Shown piece by piece: positions 1 to 8,265 of a stretch of DNA of 27,680 nt; position 1 is the first letter of the stretch, and every line of letters begins with the position of its first letter. Under the pieces are notes generated by a model, which saw nothing but the letters and a program-made list of their open reading frames with translations, was not told the origin of the DNA and ran no database searches. The stretch is from positions 1 to 27,680 of the forward strand of contig DAIJ01000024.1 of NCBI GenBank assembly GCA_002498725.1. Reading direction: 5' to 3'. The translations under genes and the position numbers were made by a program. The DNA is from Euryarchaeota archaeon UBA23 (GTDB lineage: Archaea > Thermoplasmatota > Poseidoniia > Poseidoniales > Thalassarchaeaceae).

Positions 1-23
1 ATATTAATTCTATTGAATAATTA

Positions 24-40
24 TGAATCCGAAGGATTCA
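24..40. repeat. small inverted repeat, GAA triloop hairpin
   Basis: A 7-bp perfect stem (24-30 with 34-40) closes on the triloop GAA, giving the core CC-GAA-GG. It lies 41 bases upstream of the aminotransferase start. No T-run follows on the plus strand, so it is not an obvious terminator of that strand. It may end an upstream transcript outside the window or sit in the leader of the aminotransferase gene. The same CC-GAA-GG core recurs in the hairpin at 2926-2940. Confidence 0.35.
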
Positions 41-80
41 GAGGTGTGCCTTCAAATGCTTAGTCTTTTGTCCGTAGGCC

Positions 81-1229
81 GTGGTGCGATTCTCAGACCG
101 AGCCAATAGCATTCGTCCTACGGGTGTTCGTAGAATGTTTGACATGGCAGGAGACGATGCTGTACAGTTTGGATTAGGAGAACCAGACTTCCAACCACCC
201 GAGGTGGCAATCAAGGCATTTACTCGTGCTATGGAAGATGGCAGAAATAAGTATACCACTACCGCTGGTCTCCCTCCCTTGAGGAAAAAAATCGCTGAGA
301 GTTGGCATCATTTGTTACCTGAAATAGACGAATCAAATGTTTGTATGACAATGAGTGGAACAAATGCACTTCTTGACATATTTCTCGCAATAGTCAATCC
401 TGATGACGAAGTACTACTCCCTGAACCATATTTTCCACTTTATCCTACTGATGTGGTAATTTGTGGTGGTAAACCAATCAATTATCCCTGTAAATTCGAG
501 AATGGTTTTGTGCCAGAAATAGCAGACCTTGAAGAGAGATTATCTGACCGTACTGTGGCAGTTCTGTATAATTTCCCTAGTAACCCCACTGGTGGTAATG
601 TTACTCCTAAAGAAAGAGACGAGTTAATTGATTTCGCTAGGAAAAATGACTTATGGATAATTACTGATGAAGTTTATGATCGGATTGTCTACGATTCAGA
701 ACACGTATCGTTTATTGGTGCTGGATATGACAAAGTGATAATGATTAATTCATTTTCTAAAACTTTTGCCATGACTGGTTGGCGAATAGGTTATGTTCTT
801 TCTGAAAACAAAGAAGCAATGGGGCATATTACTAAAATGCAGTACTATGTTACTGCATGTAGTAATGACGCTATGCAATATGCTGTACTTGAGGCTATGG
901 AAAAAGCCTCAGATTATCCGGATCAGATGTGTCAGGAATTCAAAGCCAGAAGAGATTTAATTTGCGAGAGATTGAATTCTATGCCCGGTGTTACTTGTCA
1001 TGTACCCACTGGTGCATTCTATGTTTTTCCAAAGGTTGAAGTGCTTGGTATGAACAGTGAAGAAATTGCTATGGCATTACTTGAGGGAGGAGTTCTTTGC
1101 AGCCCGGGGTCCGCATTTGGCGATGCAGGAGAGGGGCATCTCAGATTCGCCTACACTATTGGCAGAGATTCAATTTCTCGCGGAATGGATCGAGTAGAGA
1201 AGGTTCTTGCAGAATTGAGAGGGGATTGA
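81..1229 (+). CDS. PLP-dependent class I/II aminotransferase (aspartate/aromatic type)
   Basis: This is a full-length 382-residue fold-type I aminotransferase that would move an amino group between an amino acid and a 2-oxoacid in the cytoplasm. The sequence shows the NPTGG motif at residues 168-172, the cofactor-binding DEVYD at 196-200, the Schiff-base lysine K227 within SFSKTFAMTGWR, and the carboxylate-binding arginine in HLRFAYT (R355). The start is GTG at 81; a TAG stop lies in frame at 75-77, and GTG at 84 is the only close alternative. Start and stop fit the length of aspartate aminotransferase homologues. The exact substrate cannot be read from sequence. A small membrane protein gene begins one base after its stop, so they are probably co-transcribed, although a functional link is not evident. 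Confidence 0.93.
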   Translation: MVRFSDRANSIRPTGVRRMFDMAGDDAVQFGLGEPDFQPPEVAIKAFTRAMEDGRNKYTTTAGLPPLRKKIAESWHHLLPEIDESNVCMTMSGTNALLDIFLAIVNPDDEVLLPEPYFPLYPTDVVICGGKPINYPCKFENGFVPEIADLEERLSDRTVAVLYNFPSNPTGGNVTPKERDELIDFARKNDLWIITDEVYDRIVYDSEHVSFIGAGYDKVIMINSFSKTFAMTGWRIGYVLSENKEAMGHITKMQYYVTACSNDAMQYAVLEAMEKASDYPDQMCQEFKARRDLICERLNSMPGVTCHVPTGAFYVFPKVEVLGMNSEEIAMALLEGGVLCSPGSAFGDAGEGHLRFAYTIGRDSISRGMDRVEKVLAELRGD

Positions 1230-1230
1230 A

Positions 1231-1494
1231 ATGGAGATTGAAGTAATGGAAGTCATCCTATTTATTACAGGTATAATCTTAGGATTTCCTGTAATGATTT
1301 TTGCGAAGAATAAAGGTCTATTATGGTTAATGGCGCCTTTGATTGCTTATTCCATTCCATTATTTACAATTGGTCCTCATCCGATTATTCTTGGACTATA
1401 TTTTCCCTTAGCATGTTATCTATTATACGTAGGACAGACTGTTATTCGCAACCCTTCTGCAATCAATGAGTTCTGGAAAAATTTAGGGGACTAA
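1231..1494 (+). CDS. small membrane protein, first of a tandem pair
   Basis: This 87-residue protein of unknown function has about three hydrophobic stretches: residues 8-25, 31-47 and 51-68. It starts one base after the aminotransferase stop and carries a GAGGGGAT ribosome binding site that overlaps the end of that gene. Its second half (IGPHPIILGLYF then LLYVG) resembles the following gene (MGPEPFLFGIF then LLSVG), so the two look like diverged tandem copies. No family is recognised. Length, the purine-rich ribosome binding site and tight coupling on both sides support real coding. Confidence 0.72.
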   Translation: MEIEVMEVILFITGIILGFPVMIFAKNKGLLWLMAPLIAYSIPLFTIGPHPIILGLYFPLACYLLYVGQTVIRNPSAINEFWKNLGD

Positions 1495-1721
1495 TGAATT
1501 CTATGTCTCCTTTATTTGAGGTTCTATCTTTTCTAATTTGTTTATTTTTAGCCACCATAGTCTCGAAAAGAATTGAAGTTAAATTTAGTATTATAGTAAT
1601 TTTTCTAGCAGCATGTGGACTATACATAATGGGGCCAGAACCATTCCTATTTGGAATATTTCTTGCTACGGGGTGGCATTTATTATCAGTAGGCGTAGAT
1701 TATTTATTTCCTGTAGAATAA
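1494..1721 (+). CDS. small membrane protein, second of a tandem pair
   Basis: This 75-residue protein is almost entirely hydrophobic, with predicted helices near residues 6-22, 30-47 and 51-70. Its ATG shares one base with the upstream TAA (TAATG), which is typical of translational coupling. It shares the GPxPxxxGxx...LLxVG core with the preceding 87-residue protein. No enzymatic motif is present. The pair could form a hetero-oligomer in the membrane, but that is only inferred from tandem paralogy. The stop at 1721 lies six bases from the convergent minus-strand gene. Confidence 0.7.
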   Translation: MNSMSPLFEVLSFLICLFLATIVSKRIEVKFSIIVIFLAACGLYIMGPEPFLFGIFLATGWHLLSVGVDYLFPVE

Positions 1722-1727
1722 TCAGTT

Positions 1728-2864
1728 CTAATCATCAAATAAATTGAATGGGATATCAATCATTCGACTTATTTCTTCTTCGCTCTTATCTTCTCTTTCA
1801 ATGGTTGTAAATTCAGTTTGAAAATCAGTTTCAATATTTTCTTCTGCCATATCATTAGGAGATAATTTTTCTTCAAGCTGAGGGTTTTTTAGATTCTCAA
1901 TTTTTTCTTCTTGATCGCGCATCCAATCGGGCATATCGTGCGCCCCACCTAAAACTGATATTGTTGTGAAAACAGCAACAGGGAGAACTGACATGGCAAC
2001 TAGGAAATCTATAATCGCCCCATCCGGAATTGACTGCTCTGGCATTATTGTTTTTAGAAGAATGGCTTCAAGTTGTACATTGTGCCAGACAGAATAATCA
2101 ACTTCTAACCAGCGCAATCCAAACTCTAAACTTAATCTTGCACAAAACCAGAAAATTATAATTGGTAGTATCCAAGAGAATTTTGAGATGCGTGACAATG
2201 TTTTCCTGAACATAGCGGCAATTCCAATAAATGGTCTAGAATATATTGGTTGCATCCTCAAACCAAACCATAAGGCTACAAAGTAACCAATCATCCCTAA
2301 CTGAAAAGCTCTACCTTGTTCTATATAATCCGATGGTATTCCTTCCATAATTGCTAGAGGTATTGCGATTAATGCTACTTGAACCGGAACTGCTAGAATC
2401 TGAAGGCCACCATGGATTGATAGTACGTCAAAATCATCTTGATTGCTATTTACCAATCTAGCCATTTTTCCATATGGGCTTCTATGTAGATCCAAGCGAG
2501 CGTTGTCAGCAAGTTCTGTTGAGTTAATGGATCTCCTAATTCCTAAAACAGTTAACCAACCCCCTTTATTTGCTATACTAGTAGGTCGGTAACCACCAGC
2601 AACTAATGCCAGTATCAAAGATATGAATCCATAGATTAGACCTGCAAAAATTATCCATTCGAGAGATTCAAAATTTAGATTAAAAGATAATCTATCGTCC
2701 ACTCTTTCAATCCTTAGAAGATATGTAAGAGAGAATCCAATTATTGGAGCAATAGTAACCTGCCCTAAGACAATTATGACAAGAACTAGGCGAGGGTAAA
2801 GTTGTCCCCTACGCTTAGTCATAATCGTGTGGCAGATAGTACTGAACATAAGCCCTTCATTCAT
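1728..2864 (-). CDS. multi-pass membrane protein of unknown function
   Basis: This 378-residue protein has about six predicted membrane helices, near residues 25-49, 68-90, 152-173, 187-203, 230-247 and 283-306. They are followed by a charged, Glu-rich cytoplasmic tail of about 65 residues (315-378) with likely coiled-coil character. No catalytic motif or known transporter signature is visible. A large loop at 91-150 with many basic residues lies between helices two and three. ATG at 2864 was chosen because it precedes the first helix; in-frame Met6 and Met15 are possible alternatives. The gene is transcribed away from the large surface-protein gene and converges on the small membrane protein gene. 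Confidence 0.8.
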   Translation of the reverse strand: MNEGLMFSTICHTIMTKRRGQLYPRLVLVIIVLGQVTIAPIIGFSLTYLLRIERVDDRLSFNLNFESLEWIIFAGLIYGFISLILALVAGGYRPTSIANKGGWLTVLGIRRSINSTELADNARLDLHRSPYGKMARLVNSNQDDFDVLSIHGGLQILAVPVQVALIAIPLAIMEGIPSDYIEQGRAFQLGMIGYFVALWFGLRMQPIYSRPFIGIAAMFRKTLSRISKFSWILPIIIFWFCARLSLEFGLRWLEVDYSVWHNVQLEAILLKTIMPEQSIPDGAIIDFLVAMSVLPVAVFTTISVLGGAHDMPDWMRDQEEKIENLKNPQLEEKLSPNDMAEENIETDFQTEFTTIEREDKSEEEISRMIDIPFNLFDD

Positions 2865-2925
2865 TTTAATCCTATTAGTTCAGGTTAAGATGTATCTTAT
2901 CTAAATCCCACACAAGTCGAATTAA

Positions 2926-2940
2926 CCGCCCGAAGGGCGG
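2926..2940. repeat. GC-rich hairpin between divergent genes
   Basis: A perfect six-base inverted repeat (2926-2931 with 2935-2940) closes on GAA. It stands out as a GC block in AT-rich intergenic DNA between the minus-strand membrane protein (start 2864) and the plus-strand surface protein (start 2976). Its right half is part of an 11-base word repeated exactly at 27409-27419. A role as operator, transcript-start element or RNA hairpin is possible; the sequence alone does not decide. Confidence 0.45.
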
Positions 2941-2975
2941 CGCACGCTATTAGAGAACCTTGATACACACATCTA

Positions 2976-5900
2976 ATGCCGAAGTGCTCGTTATCCATGC
3001 GTACTATGTCACACCTGAGTGTATTTACTATTCTATTGCTGACCAGTCTTTCACCGTTGGTATTATCTGATTCACTTGAGAATGAGGATCAAATAATGAA
3101 AGCATCACCTCGTGCATTAATTGATTTTGAAGTCACTGATATTGAAATTGGAAATGGCTCACTAGATGCTCTAGAGTGGTCAAATCCTGATGGTAGTATT
3201 GTGGAATATGTTCTGAGAGATGAATTAATTCAGATTAATGTAACTTTTACTCAGGCTGGAACTTCTAGTCAGCCCTCCTCGGCATCAGGTAGTTTACAAA
3301 TTTGGCATCCTATTGGATTTATGATAACTCAATGGTCAGTAAATATGACTCTTTCAGGATTACAATCGTTTAGGGCCGAATTTTATTGGACTCCCGATTC
3401 CGCACATAGTCATTTAGATGAAAATGGATATCTAGTTGGCGGAATTATCTTGCGGGGTGCTGTAGATGGTGGCCTTGCAGATAGTAATCATGCAAATGAT
3501 GAACTTGATCGTCTAATGCCTGTAGCTCTTTGGAATGACCCTATGGAAAATGGAATTTGTGGAGATGTTGATCAAGATAATACTGTTGATTGTCCAAATC
3601 AATTGAGCTATGGTAATCCTACATGGGTTTCTGCAGGATATGATTCTGATGGTACACTCTCAGACTATCCTGATTACTATGGTCACTGGAGGATGGATAA
3701 TGTATCTTCGTCTATCGAAGAACGCCATTGGCGCGTATCACGTCCAGGGGCAGATTATGCCAGTAATCGGATGGATCGTCTTTGGTGGGGTTGGCTGACG
3801 CCATTTGATGACTGTAACGACCCCGGACATGGATTTGGATATGGCACATGGGACCAACAAGTTTCTCAAATTTATGCAAATAATTTCTGTAAGTTAAGAA
3901 TCCGAGGTTATGATTATATTTCTTTACAGGCAACAACTCATGCTTGGGGTGAAATGGCAAGTGGTGACTCAATTAGGATTGAGGCTAATGCAGGTAATGA
4001 AGAATTTTACAATTACAGTGCTCAACAATTGTCGACAGACTACGCGAATTGGACACAACTTGTATGGAACATGACTGATGTTCATCCAAACGGAGACTAT
4101 ACTGTTGCTTTCCGCTTTGATTCAGATAGTTCATTTGCTAGTCAGGGTATACACTTGGATGGTTTCATACTTTTTGGGATTGAGCGAGTACCTCAATATA
4201 CGATAGATGTTGAATGTGATGATCCACTTCCTAATGCATATATTGTGATACCAGCAGACCCCCGTCCTCCTTCACTTTATTGTAAAGTAGTTAACAATGG
4301 ATATATCGATATTACACTTCGATTGTATACAGAGGTGTCTAATCAAACTTGGATGTGGGATAATCCAATTCGAACAGATTCTAACCACCCATCTGATCAT
4401 GATAATAGTGTGAACTCAAAGACGATTAAAGCCCTAACACACATGGATGTTTGGTGGAATCTAACTATTCCAGACGGCGCCACTGTTCAGGAAGTTGATT
4501 GGTATGTTCATATAGGAGATGGCATAACGAACACCACTAAGCACACAATCAATCTTCCAGTTGATGTTACTGCTTCATATTCAGCTTATTTGACCCAAAA
4601 AACTCTTGATAATCCGGCTGCAACACTACTTCCAGGAGAAAGAGGTAACGTCACTATGACTCTCAAAAATACTGGTAATCAGATTGCCAATTGGAATCTT
4701 GGTGCGACTTATTCAGATAATAGATGGAATCCCTCCAATTTGAAGTGGTTCAATGAAACTGGTAGCGAAATTACTAGTGTCAGAATGGATATTGGGGACA
4801 AAATAGAACTCAATGCTGAGTTAACAGTTCCTTCTGAATTAAATCCCGGACTTTATGCTATTACCTTACTCGCGAATGGTAGGGCACCTGCCAATTTCCA
4901 AACAGAATGGACGGTCCAAGTTGAAGTCCCAGTAGACCATGATTTGAAATTAATTCCAGAAGTGACAACAATCGAGGCTCCAGCTGATGGTGCATTACGT
5001 TGGATTGAAATCCAGATGATAAATGATGGTAATGCAGAAGAGGCATTTGATCTTTCTTTTGATGCAGATTGGAGACTGGGTCTTTCCCTGAATGCTGAAA
5101 TGACACTTGGTATAGATCCCTTTGGTGGAGATACAAGTATTCTTCTTATGTTCCCAATGGATTATGGTATAGAGCCTGAATCTTATCCAATATGGGTTCG
5201 CGCTACAAGTCAGATCGATCCAACGTATCAAAGAAGCGTTATGATCCTCCTTACAGTGCCAGATACTTATCTTGTTTCAGTACCAGATCTTGATTTAACA
5301 GAAGAGGTATATCGTGGTGGCGATGATCCTAGGACACTTAGATGGGAAGTGTGGAATATTGGCAACATGCCTGATAAATATTCAATTTCATTTGAGCAAA
5401 GTCATGATGACATCTCAGTTTTCGCAGAGGGCTTGCAAAATGGTAAGACGCCTTGGATTGACCCCGGTTCATCATTTAATATTACAGTCAGTTATGCCTT
5501 CGGCTTAGAGGCTGATGGGGATCGCTTAGTTACTCTTTTTGCCGAGAGTCAAGAATCCGATTATGTAAGCACTGGTGAAGCCTTATTCAAAGTAGGACGA
5601 GTCGGTTGGGTGCTTGTTACTCCTCCTCTGTCTACTATTGTTGTAAATGATAGAGGGACATATGACGTATCGTTTGTTGTCGAAAATGTACACCCTGATT
5701 CTGAGCAATTAATGAGAGCGGATGTAGATCGTACATCTGAACCAGATCTTTTCTTCAATGTATTAGATGTACGCGTAGACAGAGATGATAGAGATTTTAT
5801 TCTTGACTCTTATGAAACTAGAACAATAGTTGTAGAAGTTGAAATCACTCAGGAAAATCTTGATAATTTAGCTGAAAATACTATGGATTTCAATGTTATT

Positions 5901-6458
5901 CTTTCAGTCGATTCTGACATAGATAAAGTTTCTACACCTGCTAAAATCCAGTTAATTAAGACTATTCAGGTCGATGAAGGGCCAGATACAAGTTTTATTG
6001 CTGTTCTACTTGCTAATATCGTATTCTTGATTGCTGGATTAGTAGGGATAGTGTTTGTTCTAATAATAACAATTAGAGTGCTGAAAGATGCTCGTGCCCC
6101 TCTAGAAGAATATTCAAGCATAGAAGACTATTCTCCCAACTTCACCAACATAGGTCTTGATAATGGTTTACCATCTGCTCCTGAACTTCCTTCATCTGAT
6201 GAAATTGCTAATTCTATGTATGGGGGTTCTAAAGAAATTTTTGAGAATCCTGTAGCAGATATGCCTCCGCCTCCGTTGCCGGAGTCTGATACCTCAGATT
6301 CAGAAGATACAAATGAATCTTCAGATTCACAGATACAACAAACGACACTCCCGCCAGGTGTGCCTCCAATTCCTGAAGAAGGATTACCTGAAGGATGGAC
6401 TGTAGATCAGTGGGCTTATTATGGGCAGAAATGGCTGGATGAAAATAAAGATAATTAA
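2976..6458 (+). CDS. large membrane-anchored cell-surface protein with beta-sandwich repeats
   Basis: The 1160-residue product begins with a basic stretch and a hydrophobic signal segment (about 12-31), so most of it should be exported. Residues about 180-410 form a Trp- and Cys-containing region reminiscent of jelly-roll domains. Residues about 530-1000 contain several Ig-like units with the phrases LKNTGNQIANWNL, MINDGNAEEAFDL and VWNIGNMPDKYSI, as in CARDB/NEW3-type stalk repeats. A single membrane helix lies near 1008-1032, followed by a cytoplasmic tail of about 125 residues. The tail has a PPPPLP run, a Ser/Asp-rich linker and a terminal block GWTVDQWAYYGQKWLDE. Many NxS/T sequons suggest glycosylation. 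No peptidase or hydrolase catalytic motif is recognised. ATG at 2976 was chosen; Met8 and Met11 are alternatives. Likely role, by inference only: envelope or adhesion protein. Confidence 0.85.
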   Translation: MPKCSLSMRTMSHLSVFTILLLTSLSPLVLSDSLENEDQIMKASPRALIDFEVTDIEIGNGSLDALEWSNPDGSIVEYVLRDELIQINVTFTQAGTSSQPSSASGSLQIWHPIGFMITQWSVNMTLSGLQSFRAEFYWTPDSAHSHLDENGYLVGGIILRGAVDGGLADSNHANDELDRLMPVALWNDPMENGICGDVDQDNTVDCPNQLSYGNPTWVSAGYDSDGTLSDYPDYYGHWRMDNVSSSIEERHWRVSRPGADYASNRMDRLWWGWLTPFDDCNDPGHGFGYGTWDQQVSQIYANNFCKLRIRGYDYISLQATTHAWGEMASGDSIRIEANAGNEEFYNYSAQQLSTDYANWTQLVWNMTDVHPNGDYTVAFRFDSDSSFASQGIHLDGFILFGIERVPQYTIDVECDDPLPNAYIVIPADPRPPSLYCKVVNNGYIDITLRLYTEVSNQTWMWDNPIRTDSNHPSDHDNSVNSKTIKALTHMDVWWNLTIPDGATVQEVDWYVHIGDGITNTTKHTINLPVDVTASYSAYLTQKTLDNPAATLLPGERGNVTMTLKNTGNQIANWNLGATYSDNRWNPSNLKWFNETGSEITSVRMDIGDKIELNAELTVPSELNPGLYAITLLANGRAPANFQTEWTVQVEVPVDHDLKLIPEVTTIEAPADGALRWIEIQMINDGNAEEAFDLSFDADWRLGLSLNAEMTLGIDPFGGDTSILLMFPMDYGIEPESYPIWVRATSQIDPTYQRSVMILLTVPDTYLVSVPDLDLTEEVYRGGDDPRTLRWEVWNIGNMPDKYSISFEQSHDDISVFAEGLQNGKTPWIDPGSSFNITVSYAFGLEADGDRLVTLFAESQESDYVSTGEALFKVGRVGWVLVTPPLSTIVVNDRGTYDVSFVVENVHPDSEQLMRADVDRTSEPDLFFNVLDVRVDRDDRDFILDSYETRTIVVEVEITQENLDNLAENTMDFNVILSVDSDIDKVSTPAKIQLIKTIQVDEGPDTSFIAVLLANIVFLIAGLVGIVFVLIITIRVLKDARAPLEEYSSIEDYSPNFTNIGLDNGLPSAPELPSSDEIANSMYGGSKEIFENPVADMPPPPLPESDTSDSEDTNESSDSQIQQTTLPPGVPPIPEEGLPEGWTVDQWAYYGQKWLDENKDN

Positions 6459-6510
6459 ACAAAATAGTTACCTTTACAGGATTTTCAATCTTCTATTTGA
6501 TGGTGCGAGC

Positions 6511-6542
6511 CCTTATGACCCCCTCTTGGGTCGGCGGGCTGC
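6511..6542 (+). promoter_or_regulatory. thermosome upstream region with hairpin and GC-rich word
   Basis: The 105-base gap before the thermosome gene contains an inverted repeat, GACCC (6517-6521) with GGGTC (6528-6532), and overlapping it the word GGTCGGCGGGCTGC at 6529-6542. The same 14 bases recur exactly at 27418-27431 next to a TATA-like box. Chaperonin genes are commonly heat-regulated in archaea, so an operator is plausible. I cannot place a TATA box here with confidence. The coding start is preceded by GGGGTGA at 6551-6557, a good ribosome binding site. Confidence 0.4.
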
Positions 6543-6563
6543 CGTAAAATGGGGTGACTTAGA

Positions 6564-8174
6564 ATGTACAATGGTCAACAACCAATCTTTATACTAAAGG
6601 AAGGTACAACTAGAACTAGTGGTAAGACTGCACAGAGTAACAATATCGCGGCTGCGAAGGCAGTCGCCGATGCAGTTCGTAGTACACTTGGACCAAAAGG
6701 AATGGACAAGATGTTGGTTGACTCCATGGGAGATGTGGTTATTACCAATGATGGTGCTACAATTCTTAAAGAAATGGATATTGAACATCCTGCCGCAAAG
6801 ATGATAATTGAAATTGCTAAAACCCAGGAGCAACATTGCTTTGATGGCACTACCAGTGCAGTCGTTATAGCGGGAGAACTTCTCAAGAGAAGTGAAGATC
6901 TTGTTGAGCAGAATGTACATCCAACAGTGATATGTGAAGGATTCCGTCTCGCATCAGACAAAGCAATAGAATTGATTGACTCTCATGCGATTGATGTTGA
7001 CGAATTAATGTTAGAAGAGGTTGCTAAGACTGCTCTAACTGGCAAAAGTGCTGGTGCCGTAAAGGAATTCCTTGCTAAAATTAGTGTTAGTGCGGTTTTA
7101 GCAGTTGCTCAAGAATCGGGCGATGAAGTAATTGTTGATTTGGATGATATTAAAATAGAAAAAAAGCAGGGTGGTTCGATTAAAGACAGCACTCTTGTAG
7201 ATGGAATAATTTTAGATAAAGAGAGAGTACATTCAGGAATGCCAAAGTCTCTTTCAGATGCAAAGATAGCACTTATTAATTCACCAATAGAAGTTAAGAA
7301 AACAGAGGTAGATGCTAAAATTCAGATCACAGACCCTAATATGCTGGCGGAGTTTTTGGATGAAGAAGAATCTTATCTCAAGGGATTAGTTGACAAAATA
7401 CATAATCAAGGTTCTAATGTAGTAATTTGTCAAAAGGGAATAGATGACCTTGCCCAACATTACATGGCCAAATTAGGTATTTTTGCCATACGTCGAGCCA
7501 AGAAAAGCGACATGGAGGCTCTTTCGAAGGCAACAGGTGGTAGTATTGTAACCAACGTTGATGATTTATCTGCCGATGACCTTGGTATCGCAGCTAAGGT
7601 AGAAGAGAGAAAAATAGGTGATTCCGACATGGTATTCATCACAGGTTGTCCTGAAGCTAAGAGTGTCAGTGTTCTTCTTAGAGGTGGCACTGAACATGTT
7701 GTTGATGAGATACGCCGTGCCTTTGATGATGCGGTTGGAGTTGTTGCAGTAGCCCATGAAGATGGTGCAGTGCTTACAGGTGGTGGTTCAGTACTATCAG
7801 CAATAAGCCGTGATTTACGATCTTACGCTGATGGCATAGGCGGACGTGAGCAAATGGCAATAGAAGCCTTCGCCGGTGCCCTAGAAGTGATACCCAGAAC
7901 TCTTGCTGAGAATGCTGGGCTTGATCCTGTTAACACCATCATTGATCTTCGAAAATCACACTCTGAAGGAAACTCAACTTATGGAGTTAATGTGTATGAT
8001 GGAGGTGTTGTTGACATGTCTAAAAGTAAGGTGTATGAGCCTAGTAGAGTAGTGGAACAGGCTGTTCAATCAGCATCAGAAACTGCTGTAATGATTCTAA
8101 GAATTGATGATGTAATCTCGAGTAAGGGTGGCCCATCTCCCGAAGGCGGCGATTTCGATGGATTTGACATGTAG
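6564..8174 (+). CDS. ths: thermosome subunit (group II chaperonin)
   Basis: This 536-residue protein is a subunit of the archaeal double-ring chaperonin that folds proteins in an ATP-driven cycle in the cytoplasm. Clear signatures are TLGPKGMDKM (residues 41-50), TNDGATIL (61-68), the ATP-site Asp in DGTTSAVV (D94), and the second catalytic region FDDAVGVVAVAHEDGAVLTGGGS. Length is near the usual 540-550. Two oddities: the near-invariant GDGTT motif reads FDGTT, with Phe93 replacing Gly, and the tail is GGDFDGFDM rather than the common Gly-Met repeat. The start ATG at 6564 follows a GGGGTGA ribosome binding site. The gene appears monocistronic. Confidence 0.96.
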   Translation: MYNGQQPIFILKEGTTRTSGKTAQSNNIAAAKAVADAVRSTLGPKGMDKMLVDSMGDVVITNDGATILKEMDIEHPAAKMIIEIAKTQEQHCFDGTTSAVVIAGELLKRSEDLVEQNVHPTVICEGFRLASDKAIELIDSHAIDVDELMLEEVAKTALTGKSAGAVKEFLAKISVSAVLAVAQESGDEVIVDLDDIKIEKKQGGSIKDSTLVDGIILDKERVHSGMPKSLSDAKIALINSPIEVKKTEVDAKIQITDPNMLAEFLDEEESYLKGLVDKIHNQGSNVVICQKGIDDLAQHYMAKLGIFAIRRAKKSDMEALSKATGGSIVTNVDDLSADDLGIAAKVEERKIGDSDMVFITGCPEAKSVSVLLRGGTEHVVDEIRRAFDDAVGVVAVAHEDGAVLTGGGSVLSAISRDLRSYADGIGGREQMAIEAFAGALEVIPRTLAENAGLDPVNTIIDLRKSHSEGNSTYGVNVYDGGVVDMSKSKVYEPSRVVEQAVQSASETAVMILRIDDVISSKGGPSPEGGDFDGFDM

Positions 8175-8235
8175 TCACATTATCCTCAACAATACAAAAC
8201 ATAAGTTCAATAATCCAAAACATTTCGAACGTATC

Positions 8236-8259
8236 ACCCATCCTAAGGCTGGGTAGGTG
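8236..8259 (+). promoter_or_regulatory. hairpin adjoining the ribosome binding site of the flavodoxin fusion gene
   Basis: An inverted repeat ACCCA (8236-8240) with TGGGT (8250-8254) immediately precedes AGGTG (8255-8259), the ribosome binding site of the TTG-started gene at 8266. CACC at 8235-8238 could instead pair with GGTG at 8256-8259 and hide the site. Two mutually exclusive pairings are therefore possible on paper. No covariation is available, so this remains a weak regulatory call. Confidence 0.3.
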
Positions 8260-8265
8260 TTGTAA

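Noticed and set aside
6575..6961. 128-codon open frame on the minus strand
   Set aside because: It is antisense to the conserved thermosome N-terminus and has no family match or ribosome binding site.
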